DNA of 64,000 nucleotides from JALHNI01 sp965229305 (lineage in GTDB: Bacteria; Acidobacteriota; Terriglobia; Bryobacterales; Bryobacteraceae). The DNA lies in the NCBI GenBank assembly GCA_965229305.1, contig CBDDIZ010000027.1, forward strand, positions 62,001 to 126,000, in the 5' to 3' direction. Both the position numbers and the translations under genes were made by a program. The notes under the pieces are model-generated. The model had not been told where the DNA came from. It made no database searches and saw nothing but the letters and a program-made list of their open reading frames with translations. Shown here in pieces: positions 27,892 to 36,821 of the stretch; position 1 is the stretch's first letter, and the number at the start of each line of letters is the position of its first letter.

Positions 27892-27919
27892 TTGCGCAAA
27901 CCTGACTCTTTTGTAATAC
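27892..27919 (+). promoter_or_regulatory. Possible promoter of the TonB receptor
   Basis: TTGCGC (27892-27897), a 16-bp spacer, then TAATAC (27914-27919). It directly follows the GCCAGAAAAA motif shared with 23947. It is a pattern match only. Confidence 0.35.
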
Positions 27920-27988
27920 TTTCTCCAAGCTACTTCGGGACGACCCGACACTGACCCCTGTTGGTGGTGAGCTTAGCCAGGACGACTT

Positions 27989-28014
27989 GGCATTGCGTGA
28001 TTTCACGGAATGCC
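27989..28014. promoter_or_regulatory. 26-bp palindrome upstream of the TonB receptor
   Basis: GGCATT-G-CGTGA-TT-TCACG-G-AATGCC is an 11-bp inverted repeat with a single G/G mismatch. No T tract follows. It could be an operator, or a hairpin in the leader RNA. Confidence 0.5.
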
Positions 28015-28101
28015 ACGACGGACCTCTTTGCTCTCCCCGTAGCTTCCCCCCTGAAATTACCCCACGGTGAATCGTCCGTTTGGCTGTGTTGGCCAGTATC
28101 T

Positions 28102-28119
28102 CTCCGTTGAATCACGGAG
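28102..28119. promoter_or_regulatory. Inverted repeat CTCCGT-n6-ACGGAG
   Basis: A perfect 6-bp inverted repeat about 90 bp before the TonB receptor start. Its right arm contains CACGGA, as does the palindrome at 27989-28014. Confidence 0.3.
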
Positions 28120-28208
28120 TCATGTGGCGCCCTTTTCCACCCCTGAACCGGGCCTAGGAACCCTCGCGCGCGTGCCTCCTTCGTCGGGTCAATCAAGAGG
28201 AGAAAGAC

Positions 28209-31200
28209 ATGAACTATGTTCTTGTGCTGACGCTCGCGTTACTGGCGGCGACCTCAGCTTTTTCGCAAAGTTCTACTTCGCTCACGGGGAACGTAGTCGA
28301 CCCTTCCGGCGCCGCGATGGCTGGCGCGAAGATCGAAGTCACCAATCTCGGTAGCGCCGCCAAGCGCTCCACCGTTTCCGACGAGTCCGGGCTCTACACG
28401 ATCGCCCAGTTGCCGCCAGGTAAGTACTCGGTGACGGCCGAGTTCCCCGGCTTTGCCACAGCTAAAGTCGATTCGCTTGAACTGGTGATCAACACGCCCA
28501 GCCGCCTGACGTTGGCGCTTCGCGTGGGCAATGTCACCGAGAGCGTCGCCGTGACGGCCGATGCGGCCCAGGTGAACACGAGCGACGCTTCGCTCGGCAA
28601 CGCCGTCACCACCAAGGCCATCATCGAACTGCCGTTTGAAGCGCGCAATCCCGCGGGTTTACTGGCTTTGCAGCCCGGCGTCACTTACTTCGGCCAGCCC
28701 TCGAACTACGGCCGCGGCAGTTCCACGGCCGATCGTCTGGGTGGCTCGGTGAATGGCAGCAAGCCGGACCAGAACAACATCACGCTCGACGGCGTCGACG
28801 TTAACGACCAGAACACGCGCGCCGCCTTCCAGAGCGTGCTGCGCGTCACGCTCGATTCGGTGCAGGAGTTCCGGACCACTACGCAGAATCCCACGGCCGA
28901 TCAGGGACGCGGCTCCGGCGCGCAGATCGCGCTGATCACCAAAAGCGGCACCAACCTGCTGCATGGCTCGCTTTACGAGTTCCACCGCAACACGATCACC
29001 ACCGCTAACAGCTTCTTCAATAACCGCTCCGGCATCGCGCGGCCCAAGCTGATCCGCAACACGTTCGGCGCCTCGATCGGCGGCCCCGTCAAGCGGGATC
29101 GGCTCTTCTACTTCATGAACTACGAAGGGCGCCGCGACGCGAGCGACTCCACCGTCACGCAACTGGTGCCCACCGCCAATCTCCGGCAGGGCATCATTCG
29201 CTACCCCACCGCCAGCGGCGGCATCGGCACCATGACGCCCGAACAGCTCCGCGCCGTCGATCCCGCCGGGTTGGGCGTCAACGCCAACGTCCTGCGCACG
29301 TTGAATCTCTACCCCGCGCCCAACGACGACACGCAGGGCGACGGTTACAACACGGCCGGCTATCGCTTCCAGGCCTCCACGCCGGTTCGCTTCAACACCT
29401 ACATCGTGAAGCTCGATTACGCCGTCGACAACGCCAGCCGCAACACGGTCTTCCTGCGCGGCAATCTGCAGAACGACAATCTGCAAGGCACGCCGCAGTT
29501 CCCCGGCTTGCCCGCCACCAGCGTGGACCTCGATAACAGCAAAGGCCTCGCCGCCGGCTGGACGTCGCTGCTCTCGAACAACCTGGTCAGCACTTTCCGC
29601 TATGGCTTCACTCGCTCCGGCCATGAAACAACGGGCATCGTCAACGGCCCCTACACGAATCTCAACGGCCTGGCCAATCTCTATGGCACCACCACCGGCA
29701 TTGCGCGCATCATCCCCGTGCAGCAGTTCAGCGAAGACCTCTCCTGGACGCACGGCAAACACGATGTGCGCTTCGGCGGTGTGATTCGCCGCATCCGCAA
29801 TCGCTCCGTGAACTATGCCAACGCGTTCCCGCGCGGCTCGGTGTCGCAGGGCTCGCTGGCCGGCGTCGGCTCGTCGCTGCGCCCCGCGGACTTGAGCGCG
29901 TCCTTCAGCAGCGCCTTCCGCACCATCGCCGTCGACCTGCTGGGACCCGTGGCCAACGTCGCGGTGACCTATAACTTCGACCTCGACGGCAAGGTGCTGC
30001 CCTTCGGCGCTCCCGTCCAGCGTAGCTTCGGCGCCGAAGAGTACGAAGCCTACGTCAACGATAGCTGGCGCCTCACGCCGCGCCTCACCGTGAATCTCGG
30101 CCTGCGCTATTCGCTGGCGCCCGCCATCCACGAAACCAATGGCTATCAGGTCTCGCCCAGCATCGACCTCATCGATTGGTTCGAGCAACGTGCCAATCTC
30201 GCGAACACTGGCCAATCGCAGGACCTCGCCCCCCGCATCGCCTTCGGCCTCGCCAGCGGACCCGGTGGTAAGCCCCTCTACGAAACGCCCAAGAAAAACT
30301 TCTCGCCGCGCATCGCTCTGGCTTATTCACCCGAAGGCCGCAGCGGTCTGAGTAAGTTCTTCTTCGGAAGCTCCGGAGCCTCTTCCATCCGGGCCGGCTT
30401 CGGCATGTTCTACGACCTGTTCGGCATGAGCCTGATGCGCACCTTCGACTCGAATGCGCCCGGCCTCAGCACCACCTTCACCACGCCCACCACCATGGAT
30501 CTCGCTACCACGCCGCGCTACACCGGCCCCTTTGACCTGCCTTCGTCCTTGCTGCCCACCGCGCCGCAAGGCGGCTTCCCGTACATGCCGCCCGCTGATT
30601 CGGCCAAGGGCTTCGCCAGCGCCAACACCGTGGATCAGCGCTTGAAGCAGCCTTACTCGATGAATCTGAACTTCACCCTGGGCCGCCAGTTCAGCCACGG
30701 CTTGTTCGTCCAGGCCTCTTACGTCGGCCGGCTCTCCCGCCGTTCGCTCGTGCAAGCGGACCTCTCCTCGCCCACCAATCTGAAGGACCCCAAGAGTGGC
30801 CAGACCTATTGGGATGCCGTCAACGTTCTGATGAAGGCTGCCCGCTCGAACACGCCCACGGCGAACATTCAGCCCAATCCGTTCTTCGAGAACTTCTACG
30901 GCAACCTGGCCGCCAACGGCCTCACCGCCACGCAGGTGGTCTATCAGAATCAGGCGCGCGTCTACGCGACGGACCCGCTCTCCATCCTGCTGTTCCTCGA
31001 TCAGCTCTGCAATCCCTGCAGCAGCCAGTTGGGCACTTACGCCATGCTCAACCGCCAGTATTCCGGCCTCTACGCGCAACGCTCGCTGGGCGCGGGCAAC
31101 TATCACGCCATGCAGTGGACGGTGCGCAAACGCTTCTCCGAAGGCCTGATGTTCGACTTCAACTACACCATGGCCAAGTCGATCGACCTCACTTCCGGCT

Positions 31201-31874
31201 CCGAGTCCGATGGCCGCGGCACCACCAACATGATTCTCAATGCCTGGGACGTGAAGCAGAATCGCGGCGTCTCGAACTTCGACGTGAAGCATTCGGTGAG
31301 CGGCTTCGGCGTCTACAGCCTGCCGTTCGGTAAAGGCCGTAAGTTCCTCCACGGCGGCAAGGGCTGGGTGGATGCCGTGGTGGGCGGCTGGCAGGTGTCC
31401 GGCCTCTACACCATCACCAGCGGCTTGCCGCGTAGCGTGCTGAATACCGGCAGTTGGACGACGAACTGGAATAGCTCCGGCTTCGCCACGCAGATCGGAC
31501 CGGTGCCCGATCCGCAGACCACCAAAAATGCTCCGGGCCTGAACCGCGTGGGCGGCCCCAACATCTTCGCCGATCCCACCGCGGCGCGCGCCGCCTACGA
31601 CTATTCCTACGCCGGCCAGATCGGCCAGCGCAATGGCATTCGCGGCGACGGCTTCTTCACTGTCGACATGAGCTTGGGCAAAACGTTCGTGATGCCCTAC
31701 AAGGATTCGCACACGCTGCAGTTCCGCTGGGAAGTCTTCAACGTGCCCAACGCCGTCCGCTTCGACATCAACGGCGCCAGTCTGGACGTAGCCAATACCG
31801 GCACGTTCGGCAAGTATTCAAGCCTGCTCACCCAGCCCCGCGTGATGCAGTTTGGCCTGCGGTATGCGTTCTAA
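28209..31874 (+). CDS. TonB-dependent receptor with carboxypeptidase-regulatory-like domain
   Basis: 1221 aa outer-membrane receptor of the Oar/acidobacterial type. It has a signal peptide (MNYVLVLTLALLAATSAFSQ), then a CarboxypepD_reg-like domain (about 22-105: GNVVDPSGAAMAGAKIEVTN, GLYTIAQLPPGKYSV). A plug domain follows (about 115-235, with NITLDGVDVNDQNT and VQEFRTTTQNPTADQGRG), then a long beta barrel ending in MQFGLRYAF with the C-terminal Phe. It imports an unknown large substrate using TonB energy. A strong GAGGAGAAAG site precedes the ATG. It heads a co-directional run with an oxygenase and secreted enzymes. Its leader holds two palindromes. Confidence 0.93.
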   Translation: MNYVLVLTLALLAATSAFSQSSTSLTGNVVDPSGAAMAGAKIEVTNLGSAAKRSTVSDESGLYTIAQLPPGKYSVTAEFPGFATAKVDSLELVINTPSRLTLALRVGNVTESVAVTADAAQVNTSDASLGNAVTTKAIIELPFEARNPAGLLALQPGVTYFGQPSNYGRGSSTADRLGGSVNGSKPDQNNITLDGVDVNDQNTRAAFQSVLRVTLDSVQEFRTTTQNPTADQGRGSGAQIALITKSGTNLLHGSLYEFHRNTITTANSFFNNRSGIARPKLIRNTFGASIGGPVKRDRLFYFMNYEGRRDASDSTVTQLVPTANLRQGIIRYPTASGGIGTMTPEQLRAVDPAGLGVNANVLRTLNLYPAPNDDTQGDGYNTAGYRFQASTPVRFNTYIVKLDYAVDNASRNTVFLRGNLQNDNLQGTPQFPGLPATSVDLDNSKGLAAGWTSLLSNNLVSTFRYGFTRSGHETTGIVNGPYTNLNGLANLYGTTTGIARIIPVQQFSEDLSWTHGKHDVRFGGVIRRIRNRSVNYANAFPRGSVSQGSLAGVGSSLRPADLSASFSSAFRTIAVDLLGPVANVAVTYNFDLDGKVLPFGAPVQRSFGAEEYEAYVNDSWRLTPRLTVNLGLRYSLAPAIHETNGYQVSPSIDLIDWFEQRANLANTGQSQDLAPRIAFGLASGPGGKPLYETPKKNFSPRIALAYSPEGRSGLSKFFFGSSGASSIRAGFGMFYDLFGMSLMRTFDSNAPGLSTTFTTPTTMDLATTPRYTGPFDLPSSLLPTAPQGGFPYMPPADSAKGFASANTVDQRLKQPYSMNLNFTLGRQFSHGLFVQASYVGRLSRRSLVQADLSSPTNLKDPKSGQTYWDAVNVLMKAARSNTPTANIQPNPFFENFYGNLAANGLTATQVVYQNQARVYATDPLSILLFLDQLCNPCSSQLGTYAMLNRQYSGLYAQRSLGAGNYHAMQWTVRKRFSEGLMFDFNYTMAKSIDLTSGSESDGRGTTNMILNAWDVKQNRGVSNFDVKHSVSGFGVYSLPFGKGRKFLHGGKGWVDAVVGGWQVSGLYTITSGLPRSVLNTGSWTTNWNSSGFATQIGPVPDPQTTKNAPGLNRVGGPNIFADPTAARAAYDYSYAGQIGQRNGIRGDGFFTVDMSLGKTFVMPYKDSHTLQFRWEVFNVPNAVRFDINGASLDVANTGTFGKYSSLLTQPRVMQFGLRYAF

Positions 31875-31912
31875 GCCGAACGCCAGCCGCCACCTTTCGG
31901 AGTAAATGTTTC

Positions 31913-33001
31913 ATGCCTTCCACCAATCTTCACCATGGCGCCGCGAAGCGGCATGGCAATTTTGAATCGCTGCCGGTGCTCGATGTCGCCCCCTTGTTCG
32001 CCGACGATCCCGCCGCCCGGCTGCACGCCGCGCAAGCCTTGGGCCGCGCGGCCCGTGAATCCGGCTTCTTCTATGTCCGCGGCCACGGCGTGGCCCCGGA
32101 ACTCATCGCCCGCCTGATTCATCAGGCGAAAACGTTCTTCGGCCTGCCGCTCGAAGAAAAGATGCAGTACTACATCGGCGATTCCAGCCAGCACAAAGGC
32201 TATGTCCCGCAAGGAGAAGAAGTCTTCTCCGGGGGCACTAAGGATCGCAAGGAAGCCTTCGACCTCGGCTGCGACCTGCCCGCGGACCATCCCGAAGCCA
32301 TCGCCGGCACACCGCTCATGGGTCCGAACGTCTGGCCCGCCTTACCCGGCTTTCGCGAAGATGTCAGCGCCTATTACACCGCGGCCATCCGCCTCGGCGA
32401 AGGACTCTTCCGCGGCTTCGCGTTGGCCCTGGGGCTTGACGAGCACCACTTTGCCCCGTATCTGAAGAACCCGCCTTCGCAACTCCGGCTGCTGCACTTT
32501 CCGCACAACCCGGAAGCCGTGGATGAAGTGGGCATTGGCGCTCATACCGACTATGAGTGCTTCACCATTCTGCTACCCACCGCGCCCGGTCTGGAAGTGA
32601 TGAACGGCGCGGGCGAATGGATTGACGCCCCGCCCATTGAAGGCGCCTTCGTCGTCAACATTGGCGACATGCTCGAAACCTGGACCAACGGCGAGTTCGT
32701 CGCCACGTCGCATCGCGTGCGCAAGGTGAAGGAGGAGCGTTACTCGTTTCCTTTGTTCTGCTCTTGCGATTACTACACCGTGGTGCAGCCGCTGCCGGCC
32801 TTTGTCAGCGAAACGCGGCCCGCGGCGTATCGCGCCGTCACCGCGGGCGAGCATCTGTTCGCGCAAACCGCCCAGAGCTTCACCTATCTCAAAAAGCGCA
32901 TCGAGCGCGGCGAACTGCAATTGCCGGAAGGCTCTCATCGCCTCTCGTCGTTCGGCCAGGAGGCGCGTCAACGAGAGCCGCTGCCGGAGAAGCTTTCATG
33001 A
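31913..33001 (+). CDS. 2-oxoglutarate/Fe(II) oxygenase, isopenicillin-N-synthase family
   Basis: 362 aa, cytoplasmic. The N-terminal DIOX_N region (LPVLDVAPLFADDP, GFFYVRGHGV) is followed by the double-stranded beta helix with the iron triad His211, Asp213 (GAHTDYECFTIL) and His267 (ATSHRVRKV), and the co-substrate-binding RYSFPLF. These residues are all present, so it should be active. Family members hydroxylate, desaturate or cyclise small molecules. The substrate is unknown. The last codons overlap the next gene by 4 bp (ATGA). Confidence 0.9.
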   Translation: MPSTNLHHGAAKRHGNFESLPVLDVAPLFADDPAARLHAAQALGRAARESGFFYVRGHGVAPELIARLIHQAKTFFGLPLEEKMQYYIGDSSQHKGYVPQGEEVFSGGTKDRKEAFDLGCDLPADHPEAIAGTPLMGPNVWPALPGFREDVSAYYTAAIRLGEGLFRGFALALGLDEHHFAPYLKNPPSQLRLLHFPHNPEAVDEVGIGAHTDYECFTILLPTAPGLEVMNGAGEWIDAPPIEGAFVVNIGDMLETWTNGEFVATSHRVRKVKEERYSFPLFCSCDYYTVVQPLPAFVSETRPAAYRAVTAGEHLFAQTAQSFTYLKKRIERGELQLPEGSHRLSSFGQEARQREPLPEKLS

Positions 33002-33978
33002 CACTGCACGAACTGGCGTCACAGCCCGCCCCCGCTCCTTCCGCCGGCAGCGCGCCAGCTTGGCTCTGGGGCACGTTCTCTCGCCGCAGCATCACGTTCT
33101 ACTCGGGCGTCGAGGATGATCAAACGCGGGTCCTCTGGTTGCAGACGCACGGCTTGGCCGCCGACTTTCGCTTTCCGCCGGACCGCGTCTTGCGCGCCGG
33201 GCGCACCAGTTGGAGCCAGTTTGACGACGCCGAACTGCAGCGCTTGCTGATCAATGAAGGCGGCCTTTCGAGCACGCATTGGGACGGCGCACGCATGAGT
33301 TGGTTCGCTTGGACCGCCTTCCAGACCCACGCCAAGTGGGCCGAACCTGGCGATCTGCGCCGCGTGGGCGATTGCGTCATCGAGTTTGCCCCCAGCGGCG
33401 CCTACGTGGAGGACTGGCGCGCTCAACCCTCGTCCTCCGGCCCCTGGCTCGGCCTGCGTTTACTCGCGGAACAGAATCTCGATACCGGCGAGGTGATCCA
33501 CCAAGGTGGCGGACTGATCGTCTGCGGTGACCATGCGGCCTTGGTTCGCGGCCGTCCTTTCCCCTTGCCTGACGCCCGCTTGATGGATGCCGCTGCAGGT
33601 CATTCGCGCGCGGAGTTGCTCACGACTCTGCAGGCGTTTGAAGCCAGCTATGCCGTTCGCTCCTCGCCGGCCGAGCCGTGGCTCGTGCAACTCTCCACCA
33701 ATCCTCTGCGTGAAGGCGAGGCGCTGCTTGATGAGGATGGCTTTGAGCTCGATGGCGCGCTGGTCATGCAGCGCACCGTCGACCGCGGCGTGCCGATCGA
33801 GCGTCGCTTCACGGTCGATACTCTGGCGGCGGAAGTCGCTTTCTCGCGGGCGACCCACAGTACGGCGCCCGGCATCAGTTGGCTCGCCCGTGAGTCCGAC
33901 ACGTTGTTAGTCCACGCGCGCGCCGCCGAGCCCATCGCCTTACCGGTAGGGAGTTCGCTGCCCAGGATGACTCCATGA
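32998..33978 (+). CDS. Unknown protein coupled to the oxygenase
   Basis: 326 aa from the ATG at 32998, which overlaps the oxygenase stop (ATGA). A longer in-frame ORF from 32764 lies inside the oxygenase and is not used. There is no signal peptide or TM segment. The sequence is Trp-rich and beta-rich (APAWLWGTFSRRSITFYSG, RMSWFAWTAFQTHAKW, GPWLGLRLLAEQNLDTGE), resembling a lipocalin-like or two-barrel fold, but I do not recognise the family. It overlaps the next gene by 4 bp as well. The translation coupling suggests it works with the oxygenase. Confidence 0.7.
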   Translation: MTLHELASQPAPAPSAGSAPAWLWGTFSRRSITFYSGVEDDQTRVLWLQTHGLAADFRFPPDRVLRAGRTSWSQFDDAELQRLLINEGGLSSTHWDGARMSWFAWTAFQTHAKWAEPGDLRRVGDCVIEFAPSGAYVEDWRAQPSSSGPWLGLRLLAEQNLDTGEVIHQGGGLIVCGDHAALVRGRPFPLPDARLMDAAAGHSRAELLTTLQAFEASYAVRSSPAEPWLVQLSTNPLREGEALLDEDGFELDGALVMQRTVDRGVPIERRFTVDTLAAEVAFSRATHSTAPGISWLARESDTLLVHARAAEPIALPVGSSLPRMTP

Positions 33979-36809
33979 GAAGCCGACGATTGCGCCTCAC
34001 TCTTCCCTGGCTGACGCTGGCCGCGCTCGTCCCCAGCGCTGGCGCGGCCACGAGCGACGAGTTCTTCGAAACCAAGATCCGCCCGGTGCTCGCCGCAAAC
34101 TGTCTCGCCTGCCACGGCCCCGCGGCCGTCTCCGGCTTGCGTCTGGACTCGCGAGAGGCCTTGCTGAAAGGTGGCACGCGCGGCCCGGCCGTGGTCCCCG
34201 GCCAACCCCAGAAAAGCCTGCTCATCAAAGCCGTCCTCCACCAGGACGGCATCCAGATGCCCCAGGGCAAGCCGCTCAAGGCACAAGAGATTACGGACCT
34301 CACTACGTGGATCGAGCAAGGCGCCACTTGGCCCTCCACCGCGCCGGTCGCTTCGCACACGAAGTTCATCACGCCGGAGCGCCGCCAGTTCTGGTCCTTC
34401 CAGCCGCTGCGCAAAGCACCGGTTCCCTCCGTGAAGGATGAGCGCTGGCCGCAAACCAACATCGACCGTTTCCTCCTCCATCGCCTCGAGCAGGAGGGAC
34501 TGAAGCCGGTGGCCGCGGCCGATCGCCGCACGCTCGCGCGCCGTCTTTACTACGACCTCACCGGTCTGCCGCCCAGTCCCGAACAGGTGGAGGCTTTCCA
34601 GAAAGACGCGTCGCCGCAAGCCTACGCCAAGTTAGTGGACCAGTTACTCGCCTCTCCGCACTACGGCGAGAAGTGGGGCCGCCATTGGCTGGACGTCGCG
34701 CGCTTTGGCGAGGACGACATGCGCGGCTTGGCACAGAAGGGTCACGAGCCCTACGCCAACGCCTTCCTCTACCGCGACTGGGTGATTCGCGCCTTCAATG
34801 AGGACCTACCCTACAACGTGTTCCTCAAAGCGCAACTGGCCGGCGATCTGTTTCCCGAGACGCAGCGTGCCCGGATGCTGCCGGCCATCGGTTTTCTGGG
34901 CCAAGGTCCCTGGTACTACGACACGAACGAACCGCCCATTGCCCGTGCCGACGAACGGCACGAGCGGGTAGACGCCATCACCCGCTCCATGCTGGGCCTC
35001 ACCGTTGGCTGTGCGCGCTGCCATGACCATAAGTACGATCCCATCACCACGCGGGATTACTACGCCATCGCCGGCGTGATCGGCAACACCGTCTATCACG
35101 AGTATCCGCTGGTGCCGCAGCGCACGGCGAAGGCTTGGGAGGCCGAGAACAAGAAGATCAAGAGCTTGCAAAAGGCCTCGCAGGAGTTCTCGCGCAACGC
35201 CGCCGCGGAGTTGGCCGAAGTCCTCGCCATGCAGGCCGAGAGCTACATGGTGGCGGCGTGGAATGTCGCCGGCACTCTGCAGAAATCGCTCGCCGAAGCG
35301 GCCACCGAGGCGAAGCTGGATCACGAAGTGCTCGAGCGCTGGATCGCCTTTCTGGCGAAACCACCCACTTACTATCCCTATCTCAAGAGTTGGCAAACGA
35401 TGATCGCCCGCGGCGGGAATGTTGAAGAGGCCCGCCGCCTGGGTCGCGATTTCCGGACCCTGTTATTCGAGGTGCTCCTCGAAAAGCGGGAGACGGATGA
35501 GAAGAATCGCAAGATCATCGCCAAGGGGATGCCGCTGGATCCCAAACCCAGCGTCATCCTCCCGAATGACTTCATGAGCTTCTTCGATCGCCCACAACTC
35601 GATCTGGAGAAGCTGCCCATGGAGCGTCTCAACCTTTGGACGGACGTCTTCCAACGCGATCTCGCCGGAGGCGAAGGCAACGATCCCTCGCAATCAAAGC
35701 CCGGTCTCCTCGTCTTCCGGGGCTACGCGCTCGAACGGCAACTCGGTCCGCTGGCTGCGGCGCATTTGACGGCGCTCCGCAAAGAGATCGACACGCGTAC
35801 CAAAGCGACGCCGAAGTACCCGTTCGTGCATGGCGTGGCCGATGTGGATCATCCGGTCGATCTAAAGGTGCATCTGCGCGGCAGCCCGTATCAGTTGGGC
35901 GAGTCTGTGCCCCGGCGTTTCCTCGAAGTGCTATGCGATCAGCCGAAGCCCTATTCGCAAGGCAGTGGCCGCCTGGAACTGGGCGAGTCGATTGCCTCTT
36001 CGCCGCTCGCCGCGCGCGTCATGGTCAATCGAGTGTGGAAGTGGCACTTCGGACGGGGGTTGGTCGAGTCGACGAGTAACTTCGGGCAAACGGGCGAGCG
36101 GCCCAGTCACCCCGAGTTACTCGACTATCTGGCTGCCACGTTCGTCGAGGGTGGTTACTCTTAGAAGAAACTCCACCGCGAGCTCCTGCTCAGTTCTACG
36201 TACCAGCTTTCGGATCAGGCCGAGCCCGCGGCCCTGGCGAAGGACGCCGCCAATCGCCTTCACTGGCGCGCCAGCCGCCGGCGTCTGGAGGCCGAGGAGA
36301 TTCGCGACTCGATGCTCAGCATCGCTGGCGTCCTCGATGCCACGCCGGGCGGTCCCTCCTTCGACATCTCCGACGACAAGAACACGCGCCGCACCGTCTA
36401 CGGCCGCGTCAGCCGCTTCAAGCTCGATACCTTCCTGCAGGTCTTCGACTTCCCCAATCCCACCATCTCGTCTGAAGGACGCGTGGCGACGAACGTGCCT
36501 TTGCAACGCCTGTATTTCCTCAATAGCGACTTCGCCAATCAACAAGCCACCATGCTGGCCAAGCGCATCGCCGCCGAGGTCGGGGACGAAGGCAAGATTC
36601 GTCGTGCCTACCGGCTCGTGTATCAGCGGGAAGTCACTGCGCCGGAACTGGCGGCGGCCACCGCGTTTCTCGAGCGGGAACGCGCCAAGCCGGAGTCCGC
36701 CGCTGCGAAACCCGCCAGCAAAGGCGGCAAGCCGTCGGCGCCTCCGGACGTCTGGGCGCTCTATGTGCGCGTGCTGCTCAGCTCGAATGAATTTCTGTAT
36801 CTCAACTAG
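33975..36809 (+). pseudogene. PSCyt1/DUF1549/DUF1553 protein with in-frame amber
   Basis: One frame of 944 codons broken only by TAG at 36162-36164 (codon 730). The order is: signal peptide; a planctomycete-type cytochrome domain PSCyt1 with heme motif CLACHG (about residues 42-47); DUF1549 (LTGLPPSPEQ; GRHWLDVARFGED; GCARCHDHKYDP, a second CxxCH); DUF1553 (ARVMVNRVWKWHFGRGLVES). After the stop the same frame continues with KKLHRELLLSSTYQLSDQ, exactly the expected next part of DUF1553, to 36809. The intact paralogue at 49671-52286 has a sense codon here. The protein is probably periplasmic. It may be an error, readthrough or a decaying gene. Confidence 0.82.
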
Positions 36810-36821
36810 GTCGAGGGCTTC

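Larger units (their letters stand above)
27873..28208 (+). other. Intergenic region before the TonB receptor
   Basis: 336 bp with no gene. It contains a plausible sigma70-type promoter (27892-27919) and two inverted repeats (27989-28014 and 28102-28119), each containing TCACGGA. The leader from the predicted promoter would be about 280 nt. Confidence 0.55.

Noticed and set aside
28659..30215. 518-aa minus-strand ORF
   Set aside because: Antisense shadow of the TonB receptor, explained by high GC at third codon positions.
16639..36164. Recoded TAG codons
   Set aside because: TAG is used as the normal stop in several intact genes here (for example at 5770, 7549 and 26790), so amber recoding is unlikely.
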